A stretch of 64,000 bases of DNA. Origin: Isoetes taiwanensis (lineage: Eukaryota > Streptophyta > Lycopodiopsida > Isoetales > Isoetaceae). Each line of letters starts with the position of its first letter. Within the stretch, counting starts at the first letter, position 1. The position numbers and the translations under genes are program-made. The notes beneath the pieces are model-generated. The model was not told the DNA's origin. It did no database searches and worked only from the letters and a program-made list of their open reading frames with translations. Shown here in pieces: positions 42,862-54,540 of the stretch. The DNA is taken from contig JAJEKV010000027.1 of the NCBI GenBank assembly GCA_021234155.1, positions 10,860,716-10,924,715 on the forward strand, in the 5' to 3' direction.

Positions 42862-43617
42862 ATTATGACGAGAGAGGATATCTTGCAAGTACTTGTGCTG
42901 GTTTAGGAACAGAGTCTGGGAATCAGTGTCATATTTGAGTTGGATACTAAGAAAGTATTGTGCTTGGCCTAGATCTTTCATGGAAAAACGCTGGGATAAT
43001 TTATGTTTGAGGCCTGCAAGGTCAGCACTAGGATGAGCCAGAATAAGAAGGTCATCTGCATAGACTGCAAGGATGATGGGAAATGGGCTAACTTGGAAGT
43101 AGAGACTAGTGTCAGCAGGAGAAATATCAAAGCCAAGGTCACGAAGAGCAGATCTGAGGGTGTGATACCATGAGCGTGAGGCTTGCCGGAGGCCGTAAAG
43201 TGCCTTGTGGAGCCTGCAAACTGAATTAGGAGGAGCTGAGAATCCCTCTGGATTTCGATGTATACTTCTTCTTAGAGCACCGTGAAGAGGGGCGTTTTGA
43301 ACGTCCATTTGGTGAATCTGAAAATGATGCACAACAGCATAAGCAAGAAGAGCACGAATTGAAGAGAGACGTGCGACCGGGGCAAATGTTTCGTCGAAAT
43401 CAATCCCTTCGATCTGACTGAATCCTTTGGCCACGAATCTTGCCTTGAACCTTTCAACTTCACCACTGCTGGAATATTTCACTTTGTATACCCACTTGCT
43501 TCCTACAACTGGATGATTATTGGGCCTAGAAACAATAGACCATGTGCCATTCTTTGCAATGGAATCAAGCTCAGCTTCCATAGCCCGTTGCCATTCATTG
43601 GAGTGAGCGCTGTTCAT
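42862..43617 (-). pseudogene. Copia reverse transcriptase domain
   Basis: Minus strand: NGTWSIVSRPNNHPVVGSKW, FARFVAKGF-type segment (VAKGFSQIEGIDFDETFAPV), HQMDVQNAPLHGAL, LYGLRQASRSWYHTL and the catalytic VYADDLLILAH. It continues through KYLQDILSRHN to the transposon junction and beyond it into RNase H (36427). Confidence 0.93.
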
Positions 43618-43659
43618 GGCATCTTTGTAATTTCTGGGTTCAAGAATCTGATCAGAGGC

Positions 43660-46023
43660 TAGGTAATTAGAAGTCCATGCAGGGGAACGTCTTTGGCGAA
43701 TTGGACGAGCAGATCCAGAGGCTTATGTGGGAGGTAATGTAGCAGGGATATTGGTAGAGGGTGGTGGCTCAGCCATGTAGGGCACAGATGCGGGCCCAAG
43801 TCCGTGATTCCTCTGTTGCAAGGTGACGGGGAAAACATCATTGGAAGGAGCTGGTGGATTTGGCGCAGGGATATGGTTCGGAATATCAGAGTGAGTTGGA
43901 GCAGTTCCAGAAATATCAGTCATACTTGGAATATCAGAAATAATTTCAATGAGAGATGAGGATGGAATGGAGCATTTGATGTCACATGGTTCGGTTTCAT
44001 TGAAGGAGGCATTTGGGCCCGACAATTAGGCGGGAAAGACAAGTCATAGAACCCATAAGCTTTATGGGAATTCTTTGTAGCCAATAAACATGCATGGCAG
44101 GGCCCTTGGGGCTGAACTTGTGTGGTGGAGAATGATGCACAAAAGCTTTGCATCCAAATATCTTGCAGTGGTGATGGGATACCGGCCCGGGTCCATATTT
44201 CTTCTGGAATAGCATGATTCAAGGCTCTGTGAGGGGCTAAATTTATCAAGTGAGTGGCAGTATGGATGGCCTCCCCCCAAAATTGGTGGGGAACATGCAT
44301 GGATGCAAGGAGAGTACGGGCCATTTCAAGCAATGTCCGATTTGCCCTTTCAACCCTTCCATTTTGTTCAGGGCAATGGGGGGCAGAAAGTTCATGGTGG
44401 ATTCCAGACTGTGAACAGAGACTTTTAAAGGCATTTGAAGTGAATTCGCCACCTCCATCTGTTTGGAGGATGGCAATGGGATTTGCCATCATTCTTTCAG
44501 AGATAGCTTTAAAGATAGTGAAGAATCCGAGAGTTTCACTTTTGGCTTTCAAAAGGTATGTGAAAAGCTTTCTGGAGTGGTCATCAAGGAGTACAAGAAT
44601 GTATTTGGCACCTCCAAATGTGGGATAACGAACTGGACCAATCAGATCTGCATGGACAAGGGCAAGGCAACGAGGTGCTCTAGAATACGAAAGAGGAAAA
44701 ATAGCACGAGTTACCTTGCATTGGAGGCATGCATTGCAGATGTGGTTGTCTGGAGACAAGTGGCAGATGTGACCTGTCTTGCTGAGATGTTGAAGCCGAT
44801 TCACATTGATGTGTCCAAGTCTTTGGTGCCACAACTGATAAGATTCCTGCTCTCTGCTGATGTTGACGTGATAAGATTCCATAACGTGTGCCAATCAAAA
44901 TGCATGTGCCATATTTATCGAATATCTGACATTGCTGCTTCTGGAACTGCACTTTGAGTCCTGCATCTGTAATCTTGCTTATTGATAACAAGTTTTTGGT
45001 CAGTCCTGGGACATATAACACATTTCTAACATATTGCTTGGAGCCATCCGAGAGTGAGAAAGAAATGGTGCCAATACCAAGACCTTGTTGTTGAGAATCA
45101 TCCCCCATCCGGACCACTCTGCATGGGAATAATGGTCTGTATTCCACAAAGAATTGGCGGTTTGGTGTCATATGGGAGGTAGCTCCAGAATCTAGGTACC
45201 AAGAAAGATTGTCAGATGCTTCATTAGAATCCCTACTGGTGAAGAGATATTCTGCTTCTTCAATGTTCAGATTGCTGCGCTCTTCTGGTGGCGCTGGGAC
45301 TGGCTTCATGCTGGAACTTGAGCTCTGTGTTGGTGTAGGCAGAAGAGGGGCAGATGCGTTGAATCCACATTCATGAGCATAATGACCAAATTTTTGGCAT
45401 TTGTAGCACTGTATCTTGCTCTTATCAATGCGCGGACATCGGGAACCAGTGGAGTTCCTTCTGACATTTGCAAACTGGAGGGTATCTTCTTTGATGGGCG
45501 AGTTACTTCCCTTTCTCAGAGATTCCAGCATTATACGATCAATGGTGGCCTCAAAGTGAAAATCTTCCAGCTTCCCTTCAAGAAACGTAACAAGATGGCC
45601 GTAAGAGGGAGGTAAGCTATTCAATAATACACACACCTTCTCATCCTCTATTACAATAGCTCCTGTGGCCGTCAGATCATCTAGTATGTCCTTCATATTG
45701 CGAATATGAAGCTCTACATCATCCCCATCCTGCATCTCCAGAGCATGCATTTTCTTTATGAGCAACACACGATTGACGGCAGTGGCAGATGCATATCTCT
45801 TGGTTATAATCTCCCAAGCTTCTCGTGCTGTGGCAGCATCCTTGACCAATTTTGCAGCCGTATCTCCCAAGCTTCCACATATCAGAATCTTGGCTTTTAG
45901 ATCCCGAGCCTCCATTGCTTCAGGGTTCTCTCCTTGAGGATTCACGTCGACTCCTCCTTCAGGGTTCTCCTTTTGAGCCCCGGGTCTCACTAGATGCCAG
46001 AGATTCTTATCCTGAAGAATCAT
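43660..46023 (-). pseudogene. Copia gag, protease and integrase region (frameshifted)
   Basis: Minus strand from 46023: gag (WHLVRPGAQKEN, REAWEIITKRYASATAVNRV) with a CCHC knuckle (CYKCQKFGHYAHEC), then the aspartic protease site (LDSGATSHM), both in one frame to about 44700. Another frame (44894-43920) holds the integrase: zinc motif (HQRLGHINVNRLQHL...CNACLQCK) and DDE core (LVHADLIGP, LQTDGGGEF, EQNGRVERANR). Around 43920-43700 a further shift leads through a Pro-rich linker to the RT. At least two frameshifts mean it cannot be read as one polyprotein. Confidence 0.92.
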
Positions 46024-46233
46024 CTACATTATCCACTTCCAGAGATGGAAGTTTTTCCCTTTGAAACGGTCCACCATTCTCCATTCAGCCTGAGTGTTTT
46101 GGTTGCTCGTGACAGCATACATTCTTGCTTAAGAAGGTGAGAAAAAGAATAAAGCGGAGAAAGTGACGAAAGAAATGGAAGATTAGAAGTGCGTCTGATG
46201 CGGATTGATCAAGAGTGGAGTGGGCCCATAACC

Positions 46234-46535
46234 TATTGAAATATTGAACTTGTAGATTGATAAGGAAAAACAGTACAGCTAATCGGGCTTGAATGAGCCG
46301 GATGAACAAAAAGATAGACAAGAACTTAAAGAGAGAATAGTCAGGCTAGAATCTTGGAACCGAGTAAGTAGGACGTTTCTCTTCTCTGCCTTTATAGCCT
46401 GGAGGCTATAAACGGATCTTCTATTTCTGGAACTCATCATAACCTGTGGTGGAGAATCTTCTAACAAACAAGTGACAAACGAACTGCTAATAAACTGCTA
46501 ACAAACATGCTGATCTGGTTCTGAATATCTCAACA
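46234..46535 (-). repeat. Copia 5' LTR
   Basis: 302 bp. Internal neighbour on the minus strand starts GGTTATGGGCCCACTCC, the probable primer-binding region, which does not look like the common initiator-Met-tRNA site. Flanked on the outside by AAGGC. Confidence 0.9.
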
Positions 46536-46540
46536 AAGGC

Positions 46541-47125
46541 CTCTTTACCATCGTTATGCTGAGAAAAGCCAGCAATCAATGAGTTCCGTGATACAATATC
46601 TCGTAAAGGCATCCTGTCAAAAACTTCATCAGCATCTATTCTACTTATCAATAATTGTATTGTTGACAAACACATCGGCTGTGCAACCATCCTTGGGTCA
46701 GAAAGCATGGGGAAAACCGAGAAGCCACAAAAAAACAGTAAAAAATGCCAGGAACACTGCCGGAAATCAATTCAAGCATTGAAAAACATGGGCAAAAAAC
46801 AGTTTCGAAAGATTTCCGATGGGGGGGAGGGCCCGAATAACGAAGTTCTAGGGTTGTTACCGAGGCACAGACATGCAACATGCTAATGCTAATAAAAGTG
46901 ACCTCGTTTAGCCTTCTGCAATCTTCTCGTATTTGGTTAAATAGTTTTATAGCCAGCGATCATGGTATTCCAAGCCACAATATCCCTTACTACAACCCCA
47001 TCAAACACTTTCCATGCATCCTCTACACATCCATATTTGGCATACACGTCAACGAGAGTGCTCCGAACAAATGGATCTATACGGAGCCCACCATTCAGTA
47101 TTCCAGCATGAAGTCGTTTTCCCCA
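46541..47125 (-). pseudogene. PPR pseudogene, upstream piece
   Basis: Minus strand: GKRLHAGILNGGLRIDPFVR, STLVDVYAKYGCVEDAWKVF and DGVVVRDIVAWNTMIAGYK (47120-46940). After a stretch of unrelated sequence come DEVFDRMPLRDIVSRNSLIA and GFSQHNDGKEAF ending at the Copia insertion. Classic PLS PPR motifs with stops and an internal foreign or scrambled piece (about 46690-46900). Confidence 0.8.
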
Positions 47126-48774
47126 TGATAAACTTAAAAAATGCTTGAAATGTTGCGAATTGCATATTTATGTAATGCTGAGTGCCCTTCGAAACGACTA
47201 ACAATGTAACAGGTTGTTGGTTTGTTGAAAGACTTGAAGAAAAACCAATCAACTTGCTAGGGCCATAATTATTACTGCATGTATCACTGTATTCCCTTGA
47301 GTTTTCTCTTACGTATGAAAATATATGGATGTTGGGATTTGAGAGCCAACATCTTTTGTACATTGCAATATGGCAAAAATATTGTTTGGGATTGGAGGTT
47401 ACTGTGGCAAATGCATTATATATTGATCTACGCACTCCAAGTGAATGAAAACTGTGTGTCTCTACAAAAAGTTTAACGACGGACTTTGAGCACTAGCACG
47501 TAGAATGCGTTCCAACTTCGCACAAGGTTTCAAACTAATAAGTGAGTGAGTCCGCCGCGATAAATTTCTTGTAAAATTATAATTATAATTCATAATTATA
47601 AAATTATGAGATATGGCAGAATTTGGTAGGTGGTTTTTACGTTTCTGCCTATTGCATGCTTTGTTATATCACAGAAGGGGCTCAATACAAAACTTGCTTT
47701 TAGTTTATCAAATTTGAAATTTTCCGGTTGAAGAAATAATTGTAGGAAGCTTCTGATTAAAATTTGTAAATTCCGAATGCCCTCAAAAGTAGTAGGAATT
47801 TTTCCTATTAAGGTCAAAAACTTTCCCCAACACTGGGTGAGATTACTGGTTTTTTTTTTTCCCTCTTTTCAAACCTATTATTCTGTCTCTGACATTTTCG
47901 CAGCGGCGCCGCTAAGTGAACTATCTTCTCTGCTAGTGCATTTTTCACCAGATTTGGCATCGAAGCTTCCTTCTCTGATCTCGCTTCCTTCAACCATCTA
48001 TGATATTCGCCATAACCGCCGATGATATTCATACTTGCAGAGCAGAGCAGCCTTCCGAGGCTATCCTCCTATCTACCGATTCTTGCAAGCAGGGCCAACC
48101 CTTCAATCTCCGTGGCTATGGTCTGGCATGATTCTGCCAGCTGAAAACATGTTTGCCCCTGTTTGCTTCCTCTGCTTCGTGCCCGTTTCACCCCTTTTCA
48201 CATGAACCTCTGTCGCAAGAAGATGCTCAAGAAAATGCAGGCTCAAGATCCGGTGCTTCAGACCCTGTTTTCTAAATAGACCAAACACACCTTTTGTTGG
48301 AATCAGCAAGGATCGCATTCCAGGAGGTGGAGCAGAGGAAGCATAGAGATTTTTCTCAAGTATTCTTGCGGATGTAGCAAGCAAAGCAATGGCCATAGCA
48401 CCGCCCTTCCTTGATAATGCATCGTCTCAAAATATTCCCTCAAAAATATTCCCTCAGCGGCATCGCCAGACTCGACGGCTTGCGGCTTTGTTGTTTGGAC
48501 GCCATCTCTCTGTCGAGGCCACCTCAGGAAATTCCCTCGTGGAATTTCCTCAACCAGAACTTTCCCTATTACATAACAAAACTGAGATTCTTCTTGGACA
48601 ATCGTTCTCATTGGAACCAGAAATTTCACACCCTTTTTTTTTTTTGGGGTTGCCTCTAAGGTGGCAAACTCTCGTCCATGTGGGTTTACGGCATATTTTA
48701 GATATATTCCAGTATATGCCTGGAATATGCCAATAACTGTTCCAAACCCCTTATTGGCTGTAAACTGGTGGTTG
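47126..48774. other. Intergenic, possibly the 5' part of the PPR pseudogene
   Basis: Mostly AT-rich, including an AT palindrome-like run near 47570-47610. A minus-strand 97-codon frame (48396-48103; MAIALLATSARILEKNLYAS start) resembles an organelle transit peptide and could be the original start of the PPR pseudogene. No repeat motif supports this. Nothing else recognised. Confidence 0.35.
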
Positions 48775-49289
48775 TCATAAACCTACTCAAAAACAAAGAG
48801 AAATACATGGAAAATACGCAAGAAATACGGAAGAAATACGCCAAGATCGGCAAAGAATCTGATATATGAGCAGGAATCAAGAATACAATGGCCCGAAGGC
48901 AAGCAGGAACACGAGACAGATGCCTAGAAGGCTCAAGACTGGCGTTGAACCGGAATGGTTCGACAAGAAGGAGGTGCCTCCTTATATATCTAGGCCAACG
49001 GTCAGGATCGCGCCACTCCAATGGATGAGATCGCGCCAAGTGTCGCACATGCATTTAGGTTCTAGAATATTCTAGAACCTCCTGGAGATAGTCCCACATA
49101 TGAGGAAGACATGAAGAAATGTTTTCAACAAATATTGGTAGCGTACTTGACAAGGGTGTGTGACTCGCAACTGGAAGGTTGCGAGTTCAAACCCTGTCTT
49201 GTGCAACTATCCTTTTGCATCCGTGTGACGACCATCTTTTGTATACACGAGTATAATGTTCGTATGATGCAAATATCCGTATGGTCGTC
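48775..49289 (-). repeat. Probable 3' LTR of the Gypsy element
   Basis: Element orientation is minus. A purine tract (AGGAGGGGGATGG) ends at 49290 and is followed on the minus strand by TGTGACGACCATACGG, a plausible LTR start. The other edge is a guess (TGTCATAAACC near 48775 on the plus strand) because the partner LTR is missing. Confidence 0.5.
49128..49200 (+). other. tRNA-like segment (A-box and B-box like)
   Basis: TTGGTAGCGTACTTGAC resembles a tRNA D-arm and GGTTGCGAGTTCAAACCC resembles a T-arm/B box, 30 nt apart. ACTCGCAAC and GTTGCGAGT can pair. It lacks a clear acceptor stem, so I do not call a functional tRNA. It may be a SINE head or tRNA-derived piece in the LTR. Confidence 0.4.
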
Positions 49290-49299
49290 ACACCATCCC

Positions 49300-52200
49300 C
49301 CTCCTACGATGGCGACGAGTCCTCGGAGCTGGGGCCGGAGTACTCAAACTTGGCTTATCCGGGTAACGTCGGTGAAACTCCGTAATTTTATCAGGAGCAT
49401 TACTCAGATTCTCGGCAGGCTCTCAGGTTCTATCACTTGGCGAGTAACCTTCCCAATCGACAAAGTAATACAATCGTCGACGAAGAAACTTGGAGTCCAA
49501 GATCTCTCGAACCTCGAACTACTCATGATCATCAATTTCTACTGGTAGTGGCGACGGAGGAACGCGATCTGGGAAAGTATTGACTATGTAGGGCTCCAAT
49601 AGAGAAACATGAAATACTGGATGAAGTCGAACAGCTGGAGGGAGCTCGAGCTGGAATGCCACATTGCTGATCTAGGCCGTGATCTGGTAAGGACCAAGGC
49701 GACGATAGTCAAGCTTATTGCAGGGACGTGAGGTAGGGAGGTCCCTACGAAGAAGCCAGACAAGGTCACCAACGTGAAACTTAGGAGCTTCCTGCCGATA
49801 CAAATCAGCATAATGCCGATAGCGTTCCTGTTCTTGGTGAAGATGATGTTGAAGATCTTATTGAAGAGCCTGGAGTTTCTCAAGTCGAGACTCAGCACTA
49901 GGATTGACCGAGTCACCGCCAGCGATGCTAAGGGACCAACGAGGATGCTGACCAGAGTTTAGAAAGAATGGAGTCTGGCCAGTAGAAGCATGTATTGAGT
50001 TATTATAGGCAAACTCAGCTAGTGGAAGATAATCAACCCAATCATCCTGCTGATAACTGATAAAGCACCTTAAATATTGCTCCAGAGTCTGATTACTGTG
50101 CTCCGCCTGCCCATTACTTTCTGGATGATGACCAGATGTCAGTGAGCGGTCGATATGCAATAATTCCAAAAGCCGCTTCCAAAAACCTGCGACGAACTGT
50201 GGTCCACGATCGCTGACGATAGTATCGGGCAAGCCGTGAAGTCTGACTACTTCACGAAGAACAAGATCCGTTGTTCCCTCACTGGTGATGGTGATGTTGC
50301 AGGGAATAAAATGAGCCATCTTAGAGAAACGATCAACGACAATTATAATGGCATTATAACCCCGAGAGACTGGCAACTCTGGGATAAAGTCTATAGAAAT
50401 GCTCTTCCAAAGTCCATCAGGTACTGGCAGTGGCTGAAGAAGGCCATGAGGAAGATGCCTTGAAAACTTGGCTCGACAGCAGATGTCACAGGATCGAATA
50501 AAAGCTTCGACAGAGCGACGAAGCCCAGGCCACCAATACTCTCGACTAATAAGTTCAAGAGTCTTGGCTACTCAAAAGTGTCCGGCCATAGGTGAATCAT
50601 GGCAAGCCTGAAGAACCCGAAGCCTAGAAGCACCATCTGGCACATACAGAAGCCCATCATGGAACAGGAGTCCATCTCGAACCTCAAAACGATCATAGTT
50701 TGATCGCATTTGCTGAGAAGATGATGCAGAGCCAAGGTGTAAGAATACATCTTGAGCCAAAGGATCGCAAGGCAGAGATGCTCGAACAGACTCCAACAAG
50801 GCCATATCATGAGGCCTCTCGAACAAAGTGAGGGCCATAAGCTGGAACCGATCAGCCCTAGAATAACCTGTGAGTGCTGGTCAAATGCAGGATCACTTAG
50901 CTTGGGCTCAAGGTAGGAGCGTCGAGACAAGGCGTCAGGCTTCCCTTGGAGGGATCCAGGACGGTACTTGATCACGAAATCAATCCGAGATAATACTTGA
51001 GTATGCCACTGGGCCTGGCGACGGTTGAGCACTCGAGCAGACTGAACATACTCTAGATTTCGATGATCTGTGTAGACTGTGACCTTATAAGGAGATCCTT
51101 CCAGGAGACGTCTCCACTCTTCGAAAGAATCCATTATCGCCAACAACTCCTTGTCATAAATGGGATAGTTGATTTCAGCAGCCTGAAACTTTCGTGAGTG
51201 ATAAGCAATTGAATGCAATTCATGGTCATTCCCCTCCTGTGATAGCCCACCAAGCACAAAATTAGAAGCATCTGCTTCGACAACATATGGGCGCAAAGGA
51301 TCTGCATGAGCAAGAACTGACACCGTGGTGAAAGCATGCTTCAGGGCAACGAAAGCAGATTCCACTTCCACAATCCATTCAAATGACACGTCCTTAACCG
51401 TGAGGCGTGTCAAAGGAAGGGCAATCTCTGAATAATCCCGAATGAAACGCCAATAGAAATTGGCAAACCCAAGAAAATAGTGAACATCTCGAACGGATGA
51501 AGGTGTTTGCCACTCCAAAATAGTGCTGACCTTTTCGGAGTCCATAGAGACTCCATGTGGAGTGATGCGATAGCCAAGGAACTCCACATTATCTTGCTCG
51601 AACTGATACTTCTCAAGTTTGGCATATAACCCATGCTCACGAAGCTTCTGAAGGACTTGTCGAGCATGCCTCTCATGTTCTTCGAGAGTCTTAGAATAAA
51701 TAAAAATATCATTCAAATAGATGATAACAAAAGTGTCTAAGAACTCTCGAAAAACATCATTGGCCATATGTTGGAATACTGCCGGAGCATTGGTAAGTCC
51801 AAACGGCATAATTGTGTACTCAAATGGCCATACCGAGTACGAAAGGCTGTTTTCCACTCATCACCCTCCCGGATCCGAATAAGATTGTAGGCACCCCTAA
51901 GATCAATCTTTGTAAAATAATGTGCACCTTGGAGTCGTTCCAACAACTCTGGGATCAGAGGAAGCGGATACCGATTCGGCACTGTGATTTTATTGAGGCC
52001 GCGATAATCAACGACCAGACGTAGTAAATCATCCTTCTTTTTGACGAAGAAGATAGGCGCTCCAGCAGGGGACTGAGAATGTCGAATTAAGCCAGTGGCT
52101 AGATTCTCTTCAATATAATCCCGCAAAACCTTCAACTCAGTAGGAGATAGACCATATATCGGACCATATGGCGGCGTTCTCCCCGGCTGCAAATCAATAA

Positions 52201-53836
52201 GACAATCATATACTCTGGGAGTTTGCTGGCCTTGACTTTGTAAAAAAACATCAGAGAAGTCACCATATTTATCTGGGAGAATTGGAGCAGACTTTGCTGG
52301 TGCCAAGCTAGCCGACGGGTGAACCTGGATTGCAAACACTGAACTTGGATCTTGCCTTCCAGATTTATCGAACTCGCGAAGAGAAATCTTTGAGATACGA
52401 AATCGAGGGCATGAAGAAGCCTCTACAAAAGCAGGAGCAAGAACATGAGCAGGAAAATGAACGTGAGCAGGAGCAACTGAAACATCAACTGGAGCATGAA
52501 CTGGATCAAGAACTGGAGCAGGAACAGGGACTGGAGCAAGAACTGGGGCAGGAGCAGAAACCGGAACTGGAACAGGAGCAGAAACTGGAGTTGGGACATC
52601 ATCAAGAATATGGTCAGAATCTGGGTCATGAATTGGAGCAGAGGCAAAAGTCGAATCAGAACATGGAACAGAAACATGAACAGCAAGGACGGAATCAGGG
52701 ACTCACGTTACTGCACGGATCGAAGTCGATGTTGGTGTAGAGACTTGATCTACAGATGAACAGGAACTGGAACTAGAACCAGCAAATCGAAATGATCTAG
52801 TACGCCAATCAATCTGCGGGTTATGTAGCTCGAGCCAGGGCAGACCCAAGACTATTGGCACATGAGGGCTAGCAATGAGATTGAAGGAAATACTACAAGA
52901 AACTCCCTCGAACAAAACCTGAAGATGCGCAGTACATTCTGTGACTGCATCCGAGGAGATCTCCCATCCATAAATCACTTCGACAGAAGTAGGATGCTCA
53001 ACCTTGCTTCTAGGGATGATGTGCTTACTGGCGAATGCACTATCCATAAAGCAAGCATTTGCACCACAATCAAGTTGCGCCAACACTTGCAATTCTCCAA
53101 CTTCTGATTTTAATGATATAGGGATGAAGAATGCCTTGCTGACCTTATCCGATGGAATAAACATGTCAAGAGATGTGGAAGGAGTCTGAGAAAAGGCGGC
53201 CAGCCAACGAGAGACTCCTACTACTCGGACCGGCCCCTGAAGTTTTTTGACTGGTTTGGACGCTTCACAGGGCATCCACGAGCAATATGGCCAGCTCCTC
53301 CTTAGTAGAGGCAAAGGTTAGCCTCTCTCCGACGCTGCTTCTTGGCGGCAGATAAAGGTCCTCGAACTGCCCGATCAATCTGCATAGGCTGAGGTCTTGA
53401 CCTGCTAGATTCTACTGATGACACCGGGGAGGACGTAGCTACAGGCACTTGTGTGATTAGGAAGACCTGACTACGCCTCTCTTTCCTACGTTCGAAGAGC
53501 CGATTATCACATCGAACTGCAAATCTGATGGCTTCTTCCAAAGTCTGAGGGTCCTCCATAGACAACAACATATCTTTCACATCCTCTCGTAACCCCCTTC
53601 AGAAATAATCTCGAAGTGCAACATCATCCCAGGCAGTATCTACCGCAATTTGACGAAATTCTGATGCATATACTGAAGCTGGACGAGAGCCTTGCCTTAG
53701 ATTGCAGAGTTTTGTGACTGTTGTGCGCTGACGATCGGTGTCTCCAAAGCATGCCTCGAGCTCTGCAGTGAAAGTAGCAAAATCTTGCAACTCTGGGGCT
53801 AATTTGCAATCTCTTGGATGACCATTACTCTCAGGC
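49300..53836 (-). mobile_element. Ty3/Gypsy chromovirus-type retrotransposon, 5'-truncated and degenerate
   Basis: Minus-strand order: gag (53836-53280; FTAELEACFGDTDRQRTTVT, degraded CCHC knuckle with a stop), aspartic protease (53314-52703; LAQLDCGANACFM), an Ala/Pro/Val linker (about 52700-52400), RT (52339-51400; [35 protein letters not shown], catalytic site mutated to YLNDIF), RNase H (YVVEADASNFVLGGLSQEGN, VYTDHRNLEYV) and integrase (50376-49858; VDRFSKMAHF, VSDRGPQFVAGFW, HPESNGQAEHSNQ). Last is a chromodomain (VREILDSKFLRRRLYYFVDW then EGYSPSDRT) where a stop replaces the expected Trp of TWEP. Multiple stops and shifts. The 5' LTR is lost at 53836. Chromodomains direct such elements to heterochromatin. 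Confidence 0.9.
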
Positions 53837-54019
53837 TATATCTCAGTCACTCTCTATGGAACCATCTATCAGTTCCTCCTCAAAATAGTGCTTTTTCATT
53901 AAGTTCAGATGCTCAGATCGTCCCAGACCAAACAAGCTCCAATGCTTATGACGATTTTGTACCCATTGATTATGTTGAACTGCTATATCTCTAGCAACCT
54001 CTGAGAAAGTAGTAGATCA

Positions 54020-54345
54020 TTTACTACATGATCTTGAACCTAGTTTTGATTCTCAAAATATTGCGCATGACATTTCTGGTATATTATCACGCAGGTTTGC
54101 TCGAATACTCTCTTTACAACGTCCCAGTAATTATGCATTGATGTCTATGGTATTACATGAACGTGATTCTCTTACCTATTCTCAAGCAGCAAAACATGCT
54201 CACTGGCATCAAGCTATGAAAGAATTATCCATGCTTTCTAAGCAAGGAACTTGGGAACTAGTTCCAAAACCAGCATATCACAATATTATTGGAGCCACAT
54301 GGATCTTTTGTACGAAGTATCACTCAGATGGTACAATATTCTATA
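54020..54345 (+). mobile_element. Copia RT fragment (plus strand)
   Basis: Translation: YALMSMVLHERDSLTYSQAA, HWHQAMKELSMLSKQGTWEL and VPKPAYHNIIGATWIFCTKY, the N-terminal block of Copia RT. It stops abruptly at the tandem repeat at 54342. A fragment only, of a different lineage from the Copia element at 35304. Confidence 0.85.
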
Positions 54346-54540
54346 TTATAAAATTATTGGGTAAGTATGTCGTCAACAAAACCCTAACCCTATTTTCGAC
54401 CTTTAGGGTTTTCATGTAGCTCCGCTTCAACTCCTGCTCAGGATATTATAAAATTATTGGGTAAGCATGTCGTCAACAAAACCCTAGCCATATTTTCGAC
54501 CTTTAGGGTTTTCATGTAGCTTCGCTTCAACTCCTGCTCT
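54342..54540. repeat. Tandem duplication of about 103 bp
   Basis: ATATTATAAAATTATTGGG begins two near-identical units (about 54342 and 54445), each with AACAAAACCCTA, TTTCGACCTTTAGGG and CTTCAACTCCTGCTC. It follows the Copia fragment directly. Confidence 0.9.

Larger units (their letters stand above)
36428..42865. mobile_element. Sola-like DNA transposon, copy 2 (phosphatase homologue plus transposase)
   Basis: The element proper is 36432-42861 (6.4 kb), flanked by ATTA (36428-36431, 42862-42865). Termini are GGGTGTAAATTCTATACT plus GGTG, 22 bp perfect on both ends, then CAAAAA. It is in reverse orientation to copy 1: the phosphatase-side end is left (CAAAAAAACGCGACAGCACC), the transposase-side end right (CAAAAAGCACTGTCCGGAC read inward). 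Both subterminal blocks match the equivalent ends of copy 1. The phosphatase ORF is intact; the transposase lacks its catalytic exon. It landed in the Copia pol gene, whose frame is restored by its removal. Confidence 0.92.
35304..46535 (-). mobile_element. Ty1/Copia LTR retrotransposon (split by DNA transposon copy 2)
   Basis: LTRs of 302 bp at 35304-35605 (3') and 46234-46535 (5') differ at about five positions by eye. The target duplication is AAGGC (35299-35303, 46536-46540). The plus-strand LTR edges are TATTGAAATATT and AATATCTCAACA, i.e. TGTTG...CAATA in element orientation. A purine tract (GAGTGGGGG) precedes the 3' LTR. The coding order gag - protease - integrase - RT - RNase H is that of Copia. 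The target is a PPR pseudogene. A 6.4-kb transposon splits the element between RT and RNase H. Excluding it, the element is about 4.8 kb. Confidence 0.93.

Noticed and set aside
44254-44957. Plus-strand ORFs of 124 and 164 codons in the Copia integrase region
   Set aside because: Antisense shadows. Integrase and pre-integrase motifs are clear on the minus strand.
49128-49200. Functional tRNA gene
   Set aside because: No complete acceptor stem or plausible anticodon loop could be folded by eye. Kept only as a tRNA-like segment.
52330-52740. Gln/Glu-rich plus-strand ORF ([10 protein letters not shown]...)
   Set aside because: It is the antisense shadow of the Ala/Pro/Val-rich linker between protease and RT of the minus-strand Gypsy element.
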